Assembly (NCBI GenBank): GCA_001768515.1
Contig: MEOA01000003.1
Span: forward strand, 227,876 to 291,875
Reading direction: 5' to 3'
From: Bacteroidetes bacterium GWE2_42_24
Lineage (GTDB): Bacteria > Bacteroidota > Bacteroidia > Bacteroidales > TTA-H9
Length of the DNA: 64,000 nucleotides
In this document: positions 54,001 through 62,278 of the stretch, piece by piece
Layout: each line of letters begins with the position of its first letter
Position numbering within the stretch: position 1 is the stretch's first letter
Notes under the pieces: model-generated
What the model saw: only the letters and a program-made list of their open reading frames with translations
Told to the model about the DNA's origin: nothing
Database searches by the model: none
Translations under genes and position numbers: made by a program

Positions 54001-56529
54001 GTTGATTCGTGTGCCCTGAGCTTTGGTGTCGCCAATCTTCGAGGCGAAGGTTTGAATGATTGATCCGCTGGGCGAGCCATCGGTAAAGGCGCTCACAGTA
54101 GTCATCGCGTTACGGTTTTTCCTTTCGAGTTTTGTTGGACCTGAAGACTGATAGATCGTAGCAAATTGTTGTAGCTCGATCATCTTACCCTTCGCATTGA
54201 TAAACGAAAGATGGGCGATGTCGTCCGGATTTGTCCGGTCGAATTTGTCGAGGGAGACGCGAATGTTATACTGGTTTGAGCCTTCTCTGTATTTCGAATC
54301 GTCATTACCCGTCAGGGCGACCTGGAGTGTACTCCCCACATCGGTTACCGTGAGGCCTAAAGCAGCCATCTTTTGCCTGTCGATCTCGACCCTGGTTTCA
54401 GGGTTTCCTTTCGTGGCAGAGAACTGCAGGTAGGTAACACCGGGCGTCTGCTTGAGGTAATGAGCCACGATGTCAGCGGTCTTCATGATGCTGTCGGGGT
54501 TTACCCCTGTAATCTCCACACTGATGGGGGCACTGCTTGTTCCTCCGGTAAAACCAATCTGGTTGATGTAGGTCATTACACCGGGAATGTTGGAAGTCAG
54601 TGATTTTACCTTTTCTCCGATTTCGGCTGTCGATAACGATCGTTTTTCTTTCGGGCAGAGCGACACCACGATTTCCGTATTGTTATCGCCCTCCATGCCA
54701 TCGCTCCCTTTGCCCACGTTGGTCAGAATGTTTGTTACCTCGGGCAGTGAAGCAATTATTTTTTCAACTCGTTGGGTCTGATGATTGTTGTTTTCGAGAG
54801 TTGTTCCGGGAGCATACTCCAGACTCACTGAGAACTGGCTCCTGTCGGTCTGTTTCATGAACTCGAATCCTGTAAGTCCCGCAGCAGGTATCAGTAGTGT
54901 GATTACCAGTGCTGCCACTACGACGTACATAACCTTGTACGGATTTTTCAGGCTCCATTCCAGAAGGATGGTGTATTTTCTGATGAGAGCATTGAAAAAC
55001 TTCTCAAATCCCTGCCCGAAACGACTGAGCAGTGACCGTGAGTTGTATGACTCGAGCCGGGCAAAGCGGGAGGCAAGGATTGGTGTCACGGTGAAGGAGA
55101 CCATCAGGCTCGTTAGGGTTGACACCAGAATGATGATGGAAAAGCCACGGACAATATCCCCGATCAGCCCTGTTGTGAGTGCCAGGGGAACAAATACCAC
55201 GATGTCGACGAATGTGATTGAAACTGCCGCGAAGCCAATTTCTGTTCTCCCCTTGAGGGAGGCAATTCGTCGTTCTTCTCCTTTCTCAAGGTGGTGATAG
55301 ATGTTTTCGATGACCACGATTGAGTCATCGACCAGAATTCCGATCACGAGTGAGAGGGCTAACAGGGTAAACAGGTTGAGGCTCATGCCGAAGATCCACA
55401 TTACCACGAAGGCCGTGGTAAGTGAGCATGGAATGGAGACCATCACGATGAGGGAGGTTCTGAAGGAGTGGAGGAAAAGAAACATGACAAGCGCCACAAG
55501 CAGAATAGCAAGCCCCAGGTCATCCATCACGGCATTGGCTGCCTCCATGGTATAAATACTCTGGTCGTCGGCAATGTCGAAATGAAGGCTGATGTCATTG
55601 TAGTCAGCCTCAAGGCGCGCAAGTTCGAGGTGTACAAGATCGCAGACAGCCACCATGTTGGCGTCGTTCTGTTTCTGAATTTCCAGCCCTATCGAATTGA
55701 TACCGTTGAACCGGCTGATCATGGTGGGGTCAATGGTTCCGTCTTCGATATCTGCCACGTCGCATAACCTGATTTGCCCTCCCTGGGCTGAGTAACCCAC
55801 CACCAGATTGTTCATCTCTTCGAGGGAGGTGAATTTCCCGGCTACCCGCACCACGAACTGATGCTTGGGGTCGATCAGTTTTCCCGTCGGGAAATCCAGA
55901 TTGGCTGTATATATGGAATTAGCGATCTGGCTGATAGCTAATCCATACGAACGTGCTTTTTGGGCATCTACATTCACCCTGATCTCCCTTTTTAATCCAC
56001 CAGTGATGGTGATGTTGCCAACACCGGGTACCCTTGAGAGGCTTGATTTGATTTGGTCATCGACCAGTGTGTAGAATTTGGCAGCGGGCAGGCTTGAGGT
56101 CAGCGAAAGCCTTAAAACCGGCATCTGGCTGGCTGAATAGGTTAGTAAGGTTGGCGTTTTCGCGTCTTTCGGCAAGGTCGATATGATTTCATTTACCTTT
56201 CGCTGTACATCCTGTACCGCGAAGTTGATTTTGGCAGAACGCTGAAATTCGATGAAGATGATCGACAGACTTTCATACGATACCGATGTGATGTTTTTTA
56301 CCTTTTCGATGCCCGATAAGGCGTCTTCGATGACACGGGTAACATTACTTTCCACTTCACCGGGTGAGGCACCGGGGTAAACAGTCTGGACCGTTACATA
56401 AGGTGAATCGATTTTTGGCAGTAATTCGTACCCAAGCTGGTAGTAACCAAACACTGCCAGTAGTCCGAGTGCCAGGAAGATAACGATAATAAAGGAGGGT
56501 CGCCTGATCGCTAATTCAGTAATTGACAT
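51073..56529 (-). CDS. RND efflux pump fused to ABC-substrate-binding-like and TolC domains
   Basis: This 1818-residue protein combines three modules. Residues 1-1020 are an AcrB/HAE1-type RND pump with the proton-relay residues Asp401-Asp402 (ILVDDSIVVIEN) and Lys925 (GLVSKNAILIVDR). A hydrophobic, signal-peptide-like stretch follows (VVSLILLATFTLGTTDTQAQ, about 1039-1058). Residues 1062-1345 resemble an ABC-type substrate-binding protein (DIIVSMGVLASQDMA, PVIAGMVINHE). Residues 1374-1810 are a TolC-like outer-membrane factor with two repeats (LITLAIDSNPDLNATRFD; FEIINNQYLLGQNSILDVLDAQQ). The frame is open throughout. With the adaptor gene 13 bases upstream, all layers of an efflux pump are encoded by two genes. 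An internal ATG at 53418 with AGGGA upstream could yield the PBP-TolC part alone. Confidence 0.88.
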   Translation of the reverse strand: MSITELAIRRPSFIIVIFLALGLLAVFGYYQLGYELLPKIDSPYVTVQTVYPGASPGEVESNVTRVIEDALSGIEKVKNITSVSYESLSIIFIEFQRSAKINFAVQDVQRKVNEIISTLPKDAKTPTLLTYSASQMPVLRLSLTSSLPAAKFYTLVDDQIKSSLSRVPGVGNITITGGLKREIRVNVDAQKARSYGLAISQIANSIYTANLDFPTGKLIDPKHQFVVRVAGKFTSLEEMNNLVVGYSAQGGQIRLCDVADIEDGTIDPTMISRFNGINSIGLEIQKQNDANMVAVCDLVHLELARLEADYNDISLHFDIADDQSIYTMEAANAVMDDLGLAILLVALVMFLFLHSFRTSLIVMVSIPCSLTTAFVVMWIFGMSLNLFTLLALSLVIGILVDDSIVVIENIYHHLEKGEERRIASLKGRTEIGFAAVSITFVDIVVFVPLALTTGLIGDIVRGFSIIILVSTLTSLMVSFTVTPILASRFARLESYNSRSLLSRFGQGFEKFFNALIRKYTILLEWSLKNPYKVMYVVVAALVITLLIPAAGLTGFEFMKQTDRSQFSVSLEYAPGTTLENNNHQTQRVEKIIASLPEVTNILTNVGKGSDGMEGDNNTEIVVSLCPKEKRSLSTAEIGEKVKSLTSNIPGVMTYINQIGFTGGTSSAPISVEITGVNPDSIMKTADIVAHYLKQTPGVTYLQFSATKGNPETRVEIDRQKMAALGLTVTDVGSTLQVALTGNDDSKYREGSNQYNIRVSLDKFDRTNPDDIAHLSFINAKGKMIELQQFATIYQSSGPTKLERKNRNAMTTVSAFTDGSPSGSIIQTFASKIGDTKAQGTRINFGGDQDEMIDSFLSLFVALFAGIIFVYFIMVILYDSFIYPFIVLFSIPVALIGAILALAITDNTINVFSILGLIMMIGLVSKNAILIVDRANEQRAAGESIRAALIDAGKMRIRPIFMTTFAMIFGMLPIATASGAGAEWKNGLAWVLIGGLTSSMFLTLIVVPIIYEKLANVLERRKNKQASRIKAKKQGLSTMVVSLILLATFTLGTTDTQAQKIFRQNTGSVSVAVVYDGPSSVNETFQQQVVREIKSLMAGQVDVVITDISRTTGSWSAASVRAINSRLLADREVDIIVSMGVLASQDMATRKSLAKPVIAGMVINHELQKIPWQHGTSGINNLSYVQLKPPVDNELTELKKIVPFKRLSLVVSSDYYDLINPAHIPANNFDTISDVTIDLILADTSADAILRSIPPQADAVYVDALFRLPDEEFDRLFDSLNVRKIPSFSYDQTLVKKGALASVYPSIIGRLSKRIALNIQQILLGQNASALPVELLAGRGVFLNLGTFGKLRLNLITWDLLTEATIVDLKDQDTSLRFISLPQLITLAIDSNPDLNATRFDVMAGSEDINIARSALLPYIDVNATGALYDQASYQPPQLVTANVSASQTIYSEQALSGIKIARSNQSAKTEGLLNQQLDIGNQVAQAYLNILENRANFYLFINDLMITRSNLEVSKMKKETGSAGEDEVLRWQIEVASSKRDVISSYTAIAQISAQLRQLIHVRSLISYDLLEFDLDESGFLIADSAFQSILDDPLRLRKLGSFLVQEGIEHSPALRQFKYMIEAQQRTFRSNSISRYTPTASAFGNYSNILYQKHYTGPGGLESSISDYSWSLGVKVAFPLFTGLRNNANARRAQLVLAQLKSEQQSLADKLEASIFSNLMALMSSYYDYKQMKIAEAAAAKNFEIINNQYLLGQNSILDVLDAQQQNLTTSMSVNTSFNTFIKSYFNLQQSMGRLDYLMTDEEKANFRNRMADFMRK

Positions 56530-56542
56530 GGCTGTTTTTGTA

Positions 56543-57592
56543 TTATTTAACGACTACGACTTTGGTATTATCAGAGAGGTTGTTCTGGCCGCTGGTGACA
56601 ACCAGCTCGCCTTCCTGAAGGCCATTCAGGATTTCAAGAAACTGACCCGATTCCCGGCCAATGGTCACGGAACGCAGGGTGGCTATATCGCCTGAAACAA
56701 CGAAGACCATGGCATCGCGGACACTGCCTGAAATCGCTTCGCGAGGGATCACCAGGGTATTGCGCGACGAGACCGAAGTAAAGTTGACCCTGGCGAACAT
56801 TCCTCCCTTGAGTGGATTGACTGATGAATTGGGAAGGTTGATATCGACAGGAAAGGTGTGGTCATCTGCAGCCTTTGAAACGACGTAGTTAACATGACCA
56901 TAGAAGGTTTTGCCAGGATAAACGTCGGTGGTGATTTCTACCGAGTCGCCGGGATGAAGCATGAAGGCATCCTTTTCCGAGACGTTGACTGTTACGCCCA
57001 GTGTTGAGATGTCGACAATACTTGCCAGCGAAGCACCCGGTTGAACATACGATCCCTCGCTCACCCTTTTGGCGTTGATGGTGCCGCTGATTGTAGCTTT
57101 CACTTTCGTATCGTCAAGTGCCTTCTGTGAACGGGTCATGTCATTCTCGGCCGACTGCATATCCAGTCGCGAAAGGTCAAGCTGGGCAGCCGAAATTGAG
57201 TTCTGCTCATAAAGTGTTTTATTGCGTTCGAAATCGCGTTTGGCCTTGAAATAGTTTATTTCGGCTCGTGCCATATCCGACTTACATACCAGATCGTCGA
57301 TCTCAAACATAACAGCTCCTTTTTCGACCTGGTTGCCAACCTTGAAGTGTACGGCTTTGACAACACCCTGTGCTTCTGAGATAATCTCTACTTCTTTGTC
57401 AGGATTGATTACCCCAACCATGCTGATCAGGTTGGATAGCTCCTGCTTCTGAACTTTGTAAACATTTACCGGCACATCGCTGAGTACATCCTGTCGTTTG
57501 GCCTCTTCTTTGCGTTTGCCGATTATGAAAATGAAAACAATGATTAGGACAGCAACTATGGTTGCAAGTACAGGAAAGAGTAGTTTTTTCAT
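56543..57592 (-). CDS. RND efflux periplasmic adaptor (membrane fusion protein)
   Basis: This 349-residue HlyD/AcrA-type protein bridges the inner-membrane pump and the outer-membrane channel. It has an N-terminal membrane anchor (LFPVLATIVAVLIIVFIFIIG), a barrel-sandwich lipoyl-like domain (EIISEAQGVVKAVHFKVGNQVEKG and GTINAKRVSEGSYVQPG), a short helical hairpin (AEINYFKAKRDFERNKTLYEQN), and a C-terminal beta-barrel and membrane-proximal domain ending near LVVTSGQNNLSDNTKV. It starts the operon; the fused RND-TolC gene begins 13 bases after its stop. No TetR-type regulator lies nearby. Substrate is unknown. Confidence 0.92.
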   Translation of the reverse strand: MKKLLFPVLATIVAVLIIVFIFIIGKRKEEAKRQDVLSDVPVNVYKVQKQELSNLISMVGVINPDKEVEIISEAQGVVKAVHFKVGNQVEKGAVMFEIDDLVCKSDMARAEINYFKAKRDFERNKTLYEQNSISAAQLDLSRLDMQSAENDMTRSQKALDDTKVKATISGTINAKRVSEGSYVQPGASLASIVDISTLGVTVNVSEKDAFMLHPGDSVEITTDVYPGKTFYGHVNYVVSKAADDHTFPVDINLPNSSVNPLKGGMFARVNFTSVSSRNTLVIPREAISGSVRDAMVFVVSGDIATLRSVTIGRESGQFLEILNGLQEGELVVTSGQNNLSDNTKVVVVK

Positions 57593-57994
57593 GCTATTTG
57601 TTGATAATTGGTTTATTGATTTTCATGGTGTTGGTAATGCAATTCACGACAGACTGTTCAAAGTCTTTGCATCTCTCGATAATATTATCTCCGGTTTATA
57701 TGAATTGCACATAACAACAGGTTTTGTTTTTTGGCTCAGGGCTTACAATTCCCGGAGAACGCCGGACTGTTAAACAAAAGTAAGAAAATATACCGGGAAA
57801 AAGCTTCCTGTCTATGACTGCTCAATTCTAAAAAAATAAAGATAGTCTGATGACTGCTATTGAACGATCAATCTGTAAAGGGTGGCTTCTCTGATTCAGA
57901 AAGGGAAACATTGACTGGCTAAAGGGAGATATTGACTTTAACTTTAACATTGACTTGCTGATACGAGATATTGGTGGATCGATCGTTACTTAGA

Positions 57995-58805
57995 GAACCA
58001 CAGAGCTAAAAATTAAACAAAAAGAGCCGCAACCCCGAAGGGGTGACATTATTATAGAATAAATAATATTGATACAACCACAACCCCGAAGGGGTGGCAT
58101 TATCGTAGAACCTTGACATTGGCATTGATTGATTGACGGGGGATGTTGGTGGAGCGATAGCTACACAGAGAACCATAGAGGAGCTTAGAGAACCACAGAG
58201 CTAAAAATTAAACAAAAAGAGCCGCAACCCCGAAGGGGTGAAATTATTATTGAATAAATAATATTGATACAACCACAACCCTGAAGGGGTGGCATTATCG
58301 TAGAACCTTGACATTGGCATTGATTGATTGACGGGGGATGTTGGTGGAGCGATAGCTACACAGAGAACCGCTGAGGAGCATAGAGTACCACAGAGCTAAA
58401 TATTAAACAAAAAGAGCCACAACCCCGAAGGGGTGACATTATCGTAGAACCTTGACATTAGCATTGATTGATTGACGGGGGATGTTGGTGGAGCGATAGC
58501 TACACAGAGAACCACAGAGGAGCTTAGAGAACCACAGAGCTAAAAATTAAACAAAAAGAGCCGCAACCCCGAAGGGGTGAAATTATTATAGAATAAATAA
58601 TATTGATACAACCACAACCCCGAAGGGGTGGCATTATCGTAGAGCCTTGACATTGGCATTGATTGATTGACGGGGGATGTTGGTGGAGCGATAGCTACAC
58701 AGAGAACCGCAGAGGAGCATAGAGTACCACAGAGCTAAATATTAAACAAAAAGAGCCACAACCCCGAAGGGGTGACATTATCGTAGAACCTTGACATTAG
58801 CATTG
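57995..58805. repeat. Tandem array with AACCCCGAAGGGGTG palindromes
   Basis: Five units start at 57995, 58190, 58385, 58529 and 58724. Full units are 195 bases; the third is 144 and the fifth is cut short. Each full unit has two AACCCCGAAGGGGTG palindromes 51 bases apart; short units have one and lack exactly that 51-base interval. Palindromes begin at 58031, 58082, 58226, 58277 (one C-to-T change), 58421, 58565, 58616 and 58760. Units 2+3 and 4+5 match each other best, so a 339-base block was itself duplicated. Confidence 0.85.
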
Positions 58806-58871
58806 GCCCCCCGGATAGCTATCCGGGCTTTCGGGGGGCTTTGGCTTCCGATAGCTATCCGGGGGGCTTAA
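58804..58871. repeat. GATAGCTATC palindrome cluster
   Basis: CCCGGATAGCTATCCGGG (58810-58827) is a perfect 18-base palindrome, followed by CCGATAGCTATCCGG near 58848-58862, with C-runs and G-runs that can pair outside them. Single GATAGCTA words also occur in the neighbouring array. Confidence 0.6.
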
Positions 58872-60612
58872 TTGACGCGGGATATTGGTGGTGTGATAGT
58901 ACACGGAGAACCACGGAGTCGGGTGTTTCTTCTCTGTGTAACTCTGTGTGACATCACTTTGGCTCACGATAGCTATAGGTAGAAATTAACTTTAACTTCG
59001 ACTTTTCTGAGAGCATTGGATCGAGATTTTGCAGGCTGTATATATTGCTGAACCTGAAATTATTCTGATTTTCTAGAGACATACTGACGCGTGTAAATTA
59101 GCGTTTAGTACCTTCATGCTGTTGCCATACGAACCAATGTGATGGTATGAAATGATTTTCAGTGTTGTGGTGTTTTAGAATGCCATGTCCGCTGTCAAAT
59201 CGTTAACGAAGTCGCCGGTGACCGGCAGGGGGTTCTGCACTGATCAATCATCAGATAAATATAGCTCTAAAATGGCTCATACTAAAACTGTGCCAGAAAT
59301 TTTACATAATTATTCTTTCTACATATAAAATATACTCCATAGTTACTACAGCCATAGGCAATACATAAGAAAAACCTATCTTTGACCTAATTTTGGTATG
59401 AATTTGGTACGACTCTGGTGTAAAATCGAGTTGTAAATAACATGTAATCAACTGTCTAAAAAATAGACTTTTGTGACTATGTTCACATAAATTGTTTTCA
59501 AAAAAGTAGATTTTTTTTTAAATATGGGGCGAATCAACGCTGAAAACACGTCCGTAAATTGGAAAATGGTTCAAAATTTGGAGAGAATAAATGAGCAAAT
59601 CTGCTGCTGAAGTCCTGAGAGGAAGATGGCCTGGGTCAGGTTGGCTAGCAGTTAATTTTACATAAGCTTTGCTTTTTATGGCACACACTGTCAGGACGTT
59701 GATTTGAAATAAATAGCTGAATTAGCTCGATGTTTCAGCAAGATTTCCTGCTTTTGGCTTCAACAGAGTGCCGGTAGTTCACATGCCGTCAGCGTGGCTT
59801 AACAGGTGTCCGAACCCGGAGAAGGAGGAGAGGCCCGGAAAGTAGTGAATACCTTATTCAGCAAAAAGTCCTGCACGCGTTTTTACTCATACTTACCTTA
59901 TGGCTTAGATGTTAATACAATTATGGTCTTGCTGACATGGCAGAGCTGAGAGGGGGGAGGAGTGAGCTATTGGAATGGATGGGGGTAAGATGATCTGAAA
60001 GAGATGCGAAAGCGCAAATGTCCCGTGAACCATTAAAGTCATACAACGAGCCGGTTAGTGTATTCTTTTAACTGTAGTGATTTTTTCTGTGTAATAAGAA
60101 TCGGTTGAATAAATTGAGTATTTTTGACAGGGCTGTTTACCTTAAGGTTATTGAATATAAGTTATCAGATAAACGGCAGTAAAGTGGTGAATGAATTAGA
60201 GAAAATCATATACTATTGGTTGAAAATGAACCTTTTGATGTTTTCTCCCGGCAAATCGTTAACGATGCTGAGAGAATTCTGCCAATTATGGCTCATGGAG
60301 GATTGGTTGTTCGGGAGGTAGAGGTCAACTTTCAGAACGATGAAAAAAGCCAGACCAAAGCATTCAGATATTTATTAATCCCTATGACACGCTATAGTTA
60401 TTTATTTACGGAAAACCGCCCTAAATGTGATGATATCTGCCCAATATGGGCGTATATCAACAACTTTGTGGATATATATACAAGTTACCTGCAAGGCTAA
60501 TAAAAGAAACAGTCGTGCTATATTGAAAATTGATATGACATCATTTTTAACTATTTTTAAAAATAAATTAGCCGGAAATAAAGGGATTTATCAAAAAAAA
60601 TCTTCATGCGCT

Positions 60613-60632
60613 AAAAACTCTAACGAGTTTTT
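60613..60632 (+). terminator. Terminator-like hairpin before the nuclease-like gene
   Basis: AAAAACTC and GAGTTTTT pair around TAAC, followed by a few T/A bases, only 15 bases before the next ATG. It could end an upstream transcript or act in the leader of the gene. Confidence 0.45.
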
Positions 60633-60647
60633 TATATATAGAGTCAT

Positions 60648-62087
60648 ATGACATCAATTGAAAAAATATTGCATAAAAATGGACCAATGATGTCTGGTGA
60701 GCTTGCTCAGAAATTGGAGCTAATGGATTCCATTCCAAATAATACTGCAAGCCAAAAGGTTACTCGTAGCAAAGAAATTGAAAAAATCAAAGGATATTAT
60801 ACAAGTAATCAATCCTTTTGTTATTTGCAGGAACATGAAAATAGTGGTGTTTTGTACGATAAGTTTATTAAGTCATTGTATGATAATGGCAGGAAATACT
60901 GGTATTGTATAAATGCACTTAAAATACATGGTGGAATATTAAATCATCGCTTTCTTGAGTGTTATACGAACTACCCTGTAATACCCTTAAAAAAACATTT
61001 GCCGTTCAATAAGGTAATGCAGAAATTCGTTGAACAAGGGATTTTAGTTTATAACAACTCTGATTATTTGTTAGCTCCAAAATTTTCTTTAAACCGTAAT
61101 TCTTCACTAGCACATAAAACTATTGAGCAAATAAAAGAAAATACCCTATCTTCTTTTAATATGCTAGTGAAAAATACTGGATTAATATCATTTAAGACAG
61201 GAGAACTTTTTGCAGAGTATGGAAAGTTTCGGTGGGCTTTTAAAGGAGTTTCAAATGTAACTGGACTAGTGCAAAATGGGAATCCTGGCTTTGTATTAGC
61301 TGACATAATTATAGGGACTCAAATTTATGAAGATGATGTTCGATTCTTTGTAGAAAAATTAAAACATATTCAAAGCTTTAAAAATGCACCAAGATTAATT
61401 CCATTTTTAATAGTAGATGATTTAGATAAAGAAGCTTTAACATTTCTGAAAAAACATGGGATAGTTGTTGGCTTTATCGGCGAGCTATTTGGACAAAAAT
61501 ATGCAGAAACGCTAAAAGAATTAATCACAATATTAAAAAATGCTGGGGCTAGTTTAAAAAAGACACCGGATAAATATCTTGACCTAATTGAGCAGCTAAA
61601 AAAATACAACGAAGGATTAGTAAACAATATTCGGGGCGCATTATTTGAGTATATGGTTGGTCACATTCATTTGACAACAGGTCAGAGTGTTGATTTAGGC
61701 AGAGAGATTATTGAGAATAATGCAAGACATGAAATGGATATTCTTGCTATATATAGTGATAAAGTAGTAATTGCAGAGTGTAAAGCAAAAAAATCAATGG
61801 TTGATATTGATGTAATTAACAATTGGATTGATATTAAAATCCCAGCTTTTAAAACTTGGATTGACAAACAAGAAACCTATAAGAAAAAAGGATTAGAGTT
61901 TGAATTTTGGTCAACGAGTGGTTTTACTGCTGATGCCTTTGATAGATTAAAAAGATACTCAGAAAGTGCTAAGAAATATAAAGTGACTTATTTTCAAGCT
62001 GGAGAAATGAGAGAAAAAGCCAGATTAATGGATAATAAGAAGCTTAAAGAAGCACTTGATAATTATTTCTTAAAGATTGATGTATGA
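60648..62087 (+). CDS. PD-(D/E)XK nuclease-like protein with N-terminal winged helix
   Basis: I do not know a named family for the whole 479-residue protein. The N-terminal 60 residues resemble a winged helix (LHKNGPMMSGELAQKLELMD). The middle is of mixed character. The C-terminal third has the pattern of a Mrr/RecB-like PD-(D/E)XK nuclease: Glu334 in GALFEYMVGHI, Asp364 in HEMDILAIYSD, and Glu377-Cys-Lys379 in VVIAECKAKKS. No signal peptide or membrane helix is seen. The gene is visibly richer in A+T than the housekeeping genes and lies in an accessory island beside an attC-like palindrome, a small membrane protein and an insertion sequence. A defence function (DNA restriction of phage or plasmids) is my inference. 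Confidence 0.8.
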   Translation: MTSIEKILHKNGPMMSGELAQKLELMDSIPNNTASQKVTRSKEIEKIKGYYTSNQSFCYLQEHENSGVLYDKFIKSLYDNGRKYWYCINALKIHGGILNHRFLECYTNYPVIPLKKHLPFNKVMQKFVEQGILVYNNSDYLLAPKFSLNRNSSLAHKTIEQIKENTLSSFNMLVKNTGLISFKTGELFAEYGKFRWAFKGVSNVTGLVQNGNPGFVLADIIIGTQIYEDDVRFFVEKLKHIQSFKNAPRLIPFLIVDDLDKEALTFLKKHGIVVGFIGELFGQKYAETLKELITILKNAGASLKKTPDKYLDLIEQLKKYNEGLVNNIRGALFEYMVGHIHLTTGQSVDLGREIIENNARHEMDILAIYSDKVVIAECKAKKSMVDIDVINNWIDIKIPAFKTWIDKQETYKKKGLEFEFWSTSGFTADAFDRLKRYSESAKKYKVTYFQAGEMREKARLMDNKKLKEALDNYFLKIDV

Positions 62088-62096
62088 ACAAAGCCC

Positions 62097-62231
62097 AGCA
62101 GGTAACACGCGGTATAAAACATTGGGGTTTAGGTGGTTGTTCAGGCTTTCTACAACGCATTAAGTTCGGTGTAACTGGACAGGAATGTAGCCCGCAATCC
62201 CCAACGATTTCATACCGCCATCCGTTATGCT
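62097..62231. repeat. attC-like imperfect palindrome
   Basis: This 135-base element begins ten bases after the nuclease-like gene. Its ends are mutually inverted: GCGGTAT (62109-62115) pairs exactly with ATACCGC (62212-62218), outside them TAAC (62103-62106) pairs with GTTA (62224-62227), and inside TTGGGG pairs with CCCCAA (62199-62204). The outer right word is CCGTTATGC, like the R' core (GTTRRRY) of integron attC sites, with one base off. Size, nested short arms and position after a gene fit an attC site. No integrase is in the window. Confidence 0.5.
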
Positions 62232-62278
62232 TAATTAAAATAGAATCAAAGTTATTTCAAAATTTGAAATGAGAAATT

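Larger units (their letters stand above)
57593..60647. other. 3 kb gene-poor region
   Basis: No gene is supported here. The left third upstream of the adaptor gene should hold the efflux promoter, but no clean TAnnTTTG/TTG pair was found. From 57995 to 58805 is a tandem array, then GATAGCTATC palindromes to 58870. From 58871 to 60640 the sequence is A+T-rich with short frames (at most 94 codons) lacking motifs. GCCGGTGACCGGC at 59212-59224 is a small isolated palindrome. It may be decayed or recently inserted sequence. Confidence 0.55.

Noticed and set aside
57995..58805. CRISPR array
   Set aside because: The palindromes recur at 51 and 144 base intervals but the intervening segments are themselves repeats, not unique spacers, and no cas gene is present.
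60124..60500. Two overlapping short frames (65 and 94 codons) before the nuclease-like gene
   Set aside because: No motif, weak starts, and mutual overlap in different frames; I could not connect them to a transposase or toxin family.
62084..62272. 62-codon frame overlapping the nuclease-like gene stop
   Set aside because: It runs straight through the attC-like palindrome, which explains the sequence better than a protein does.
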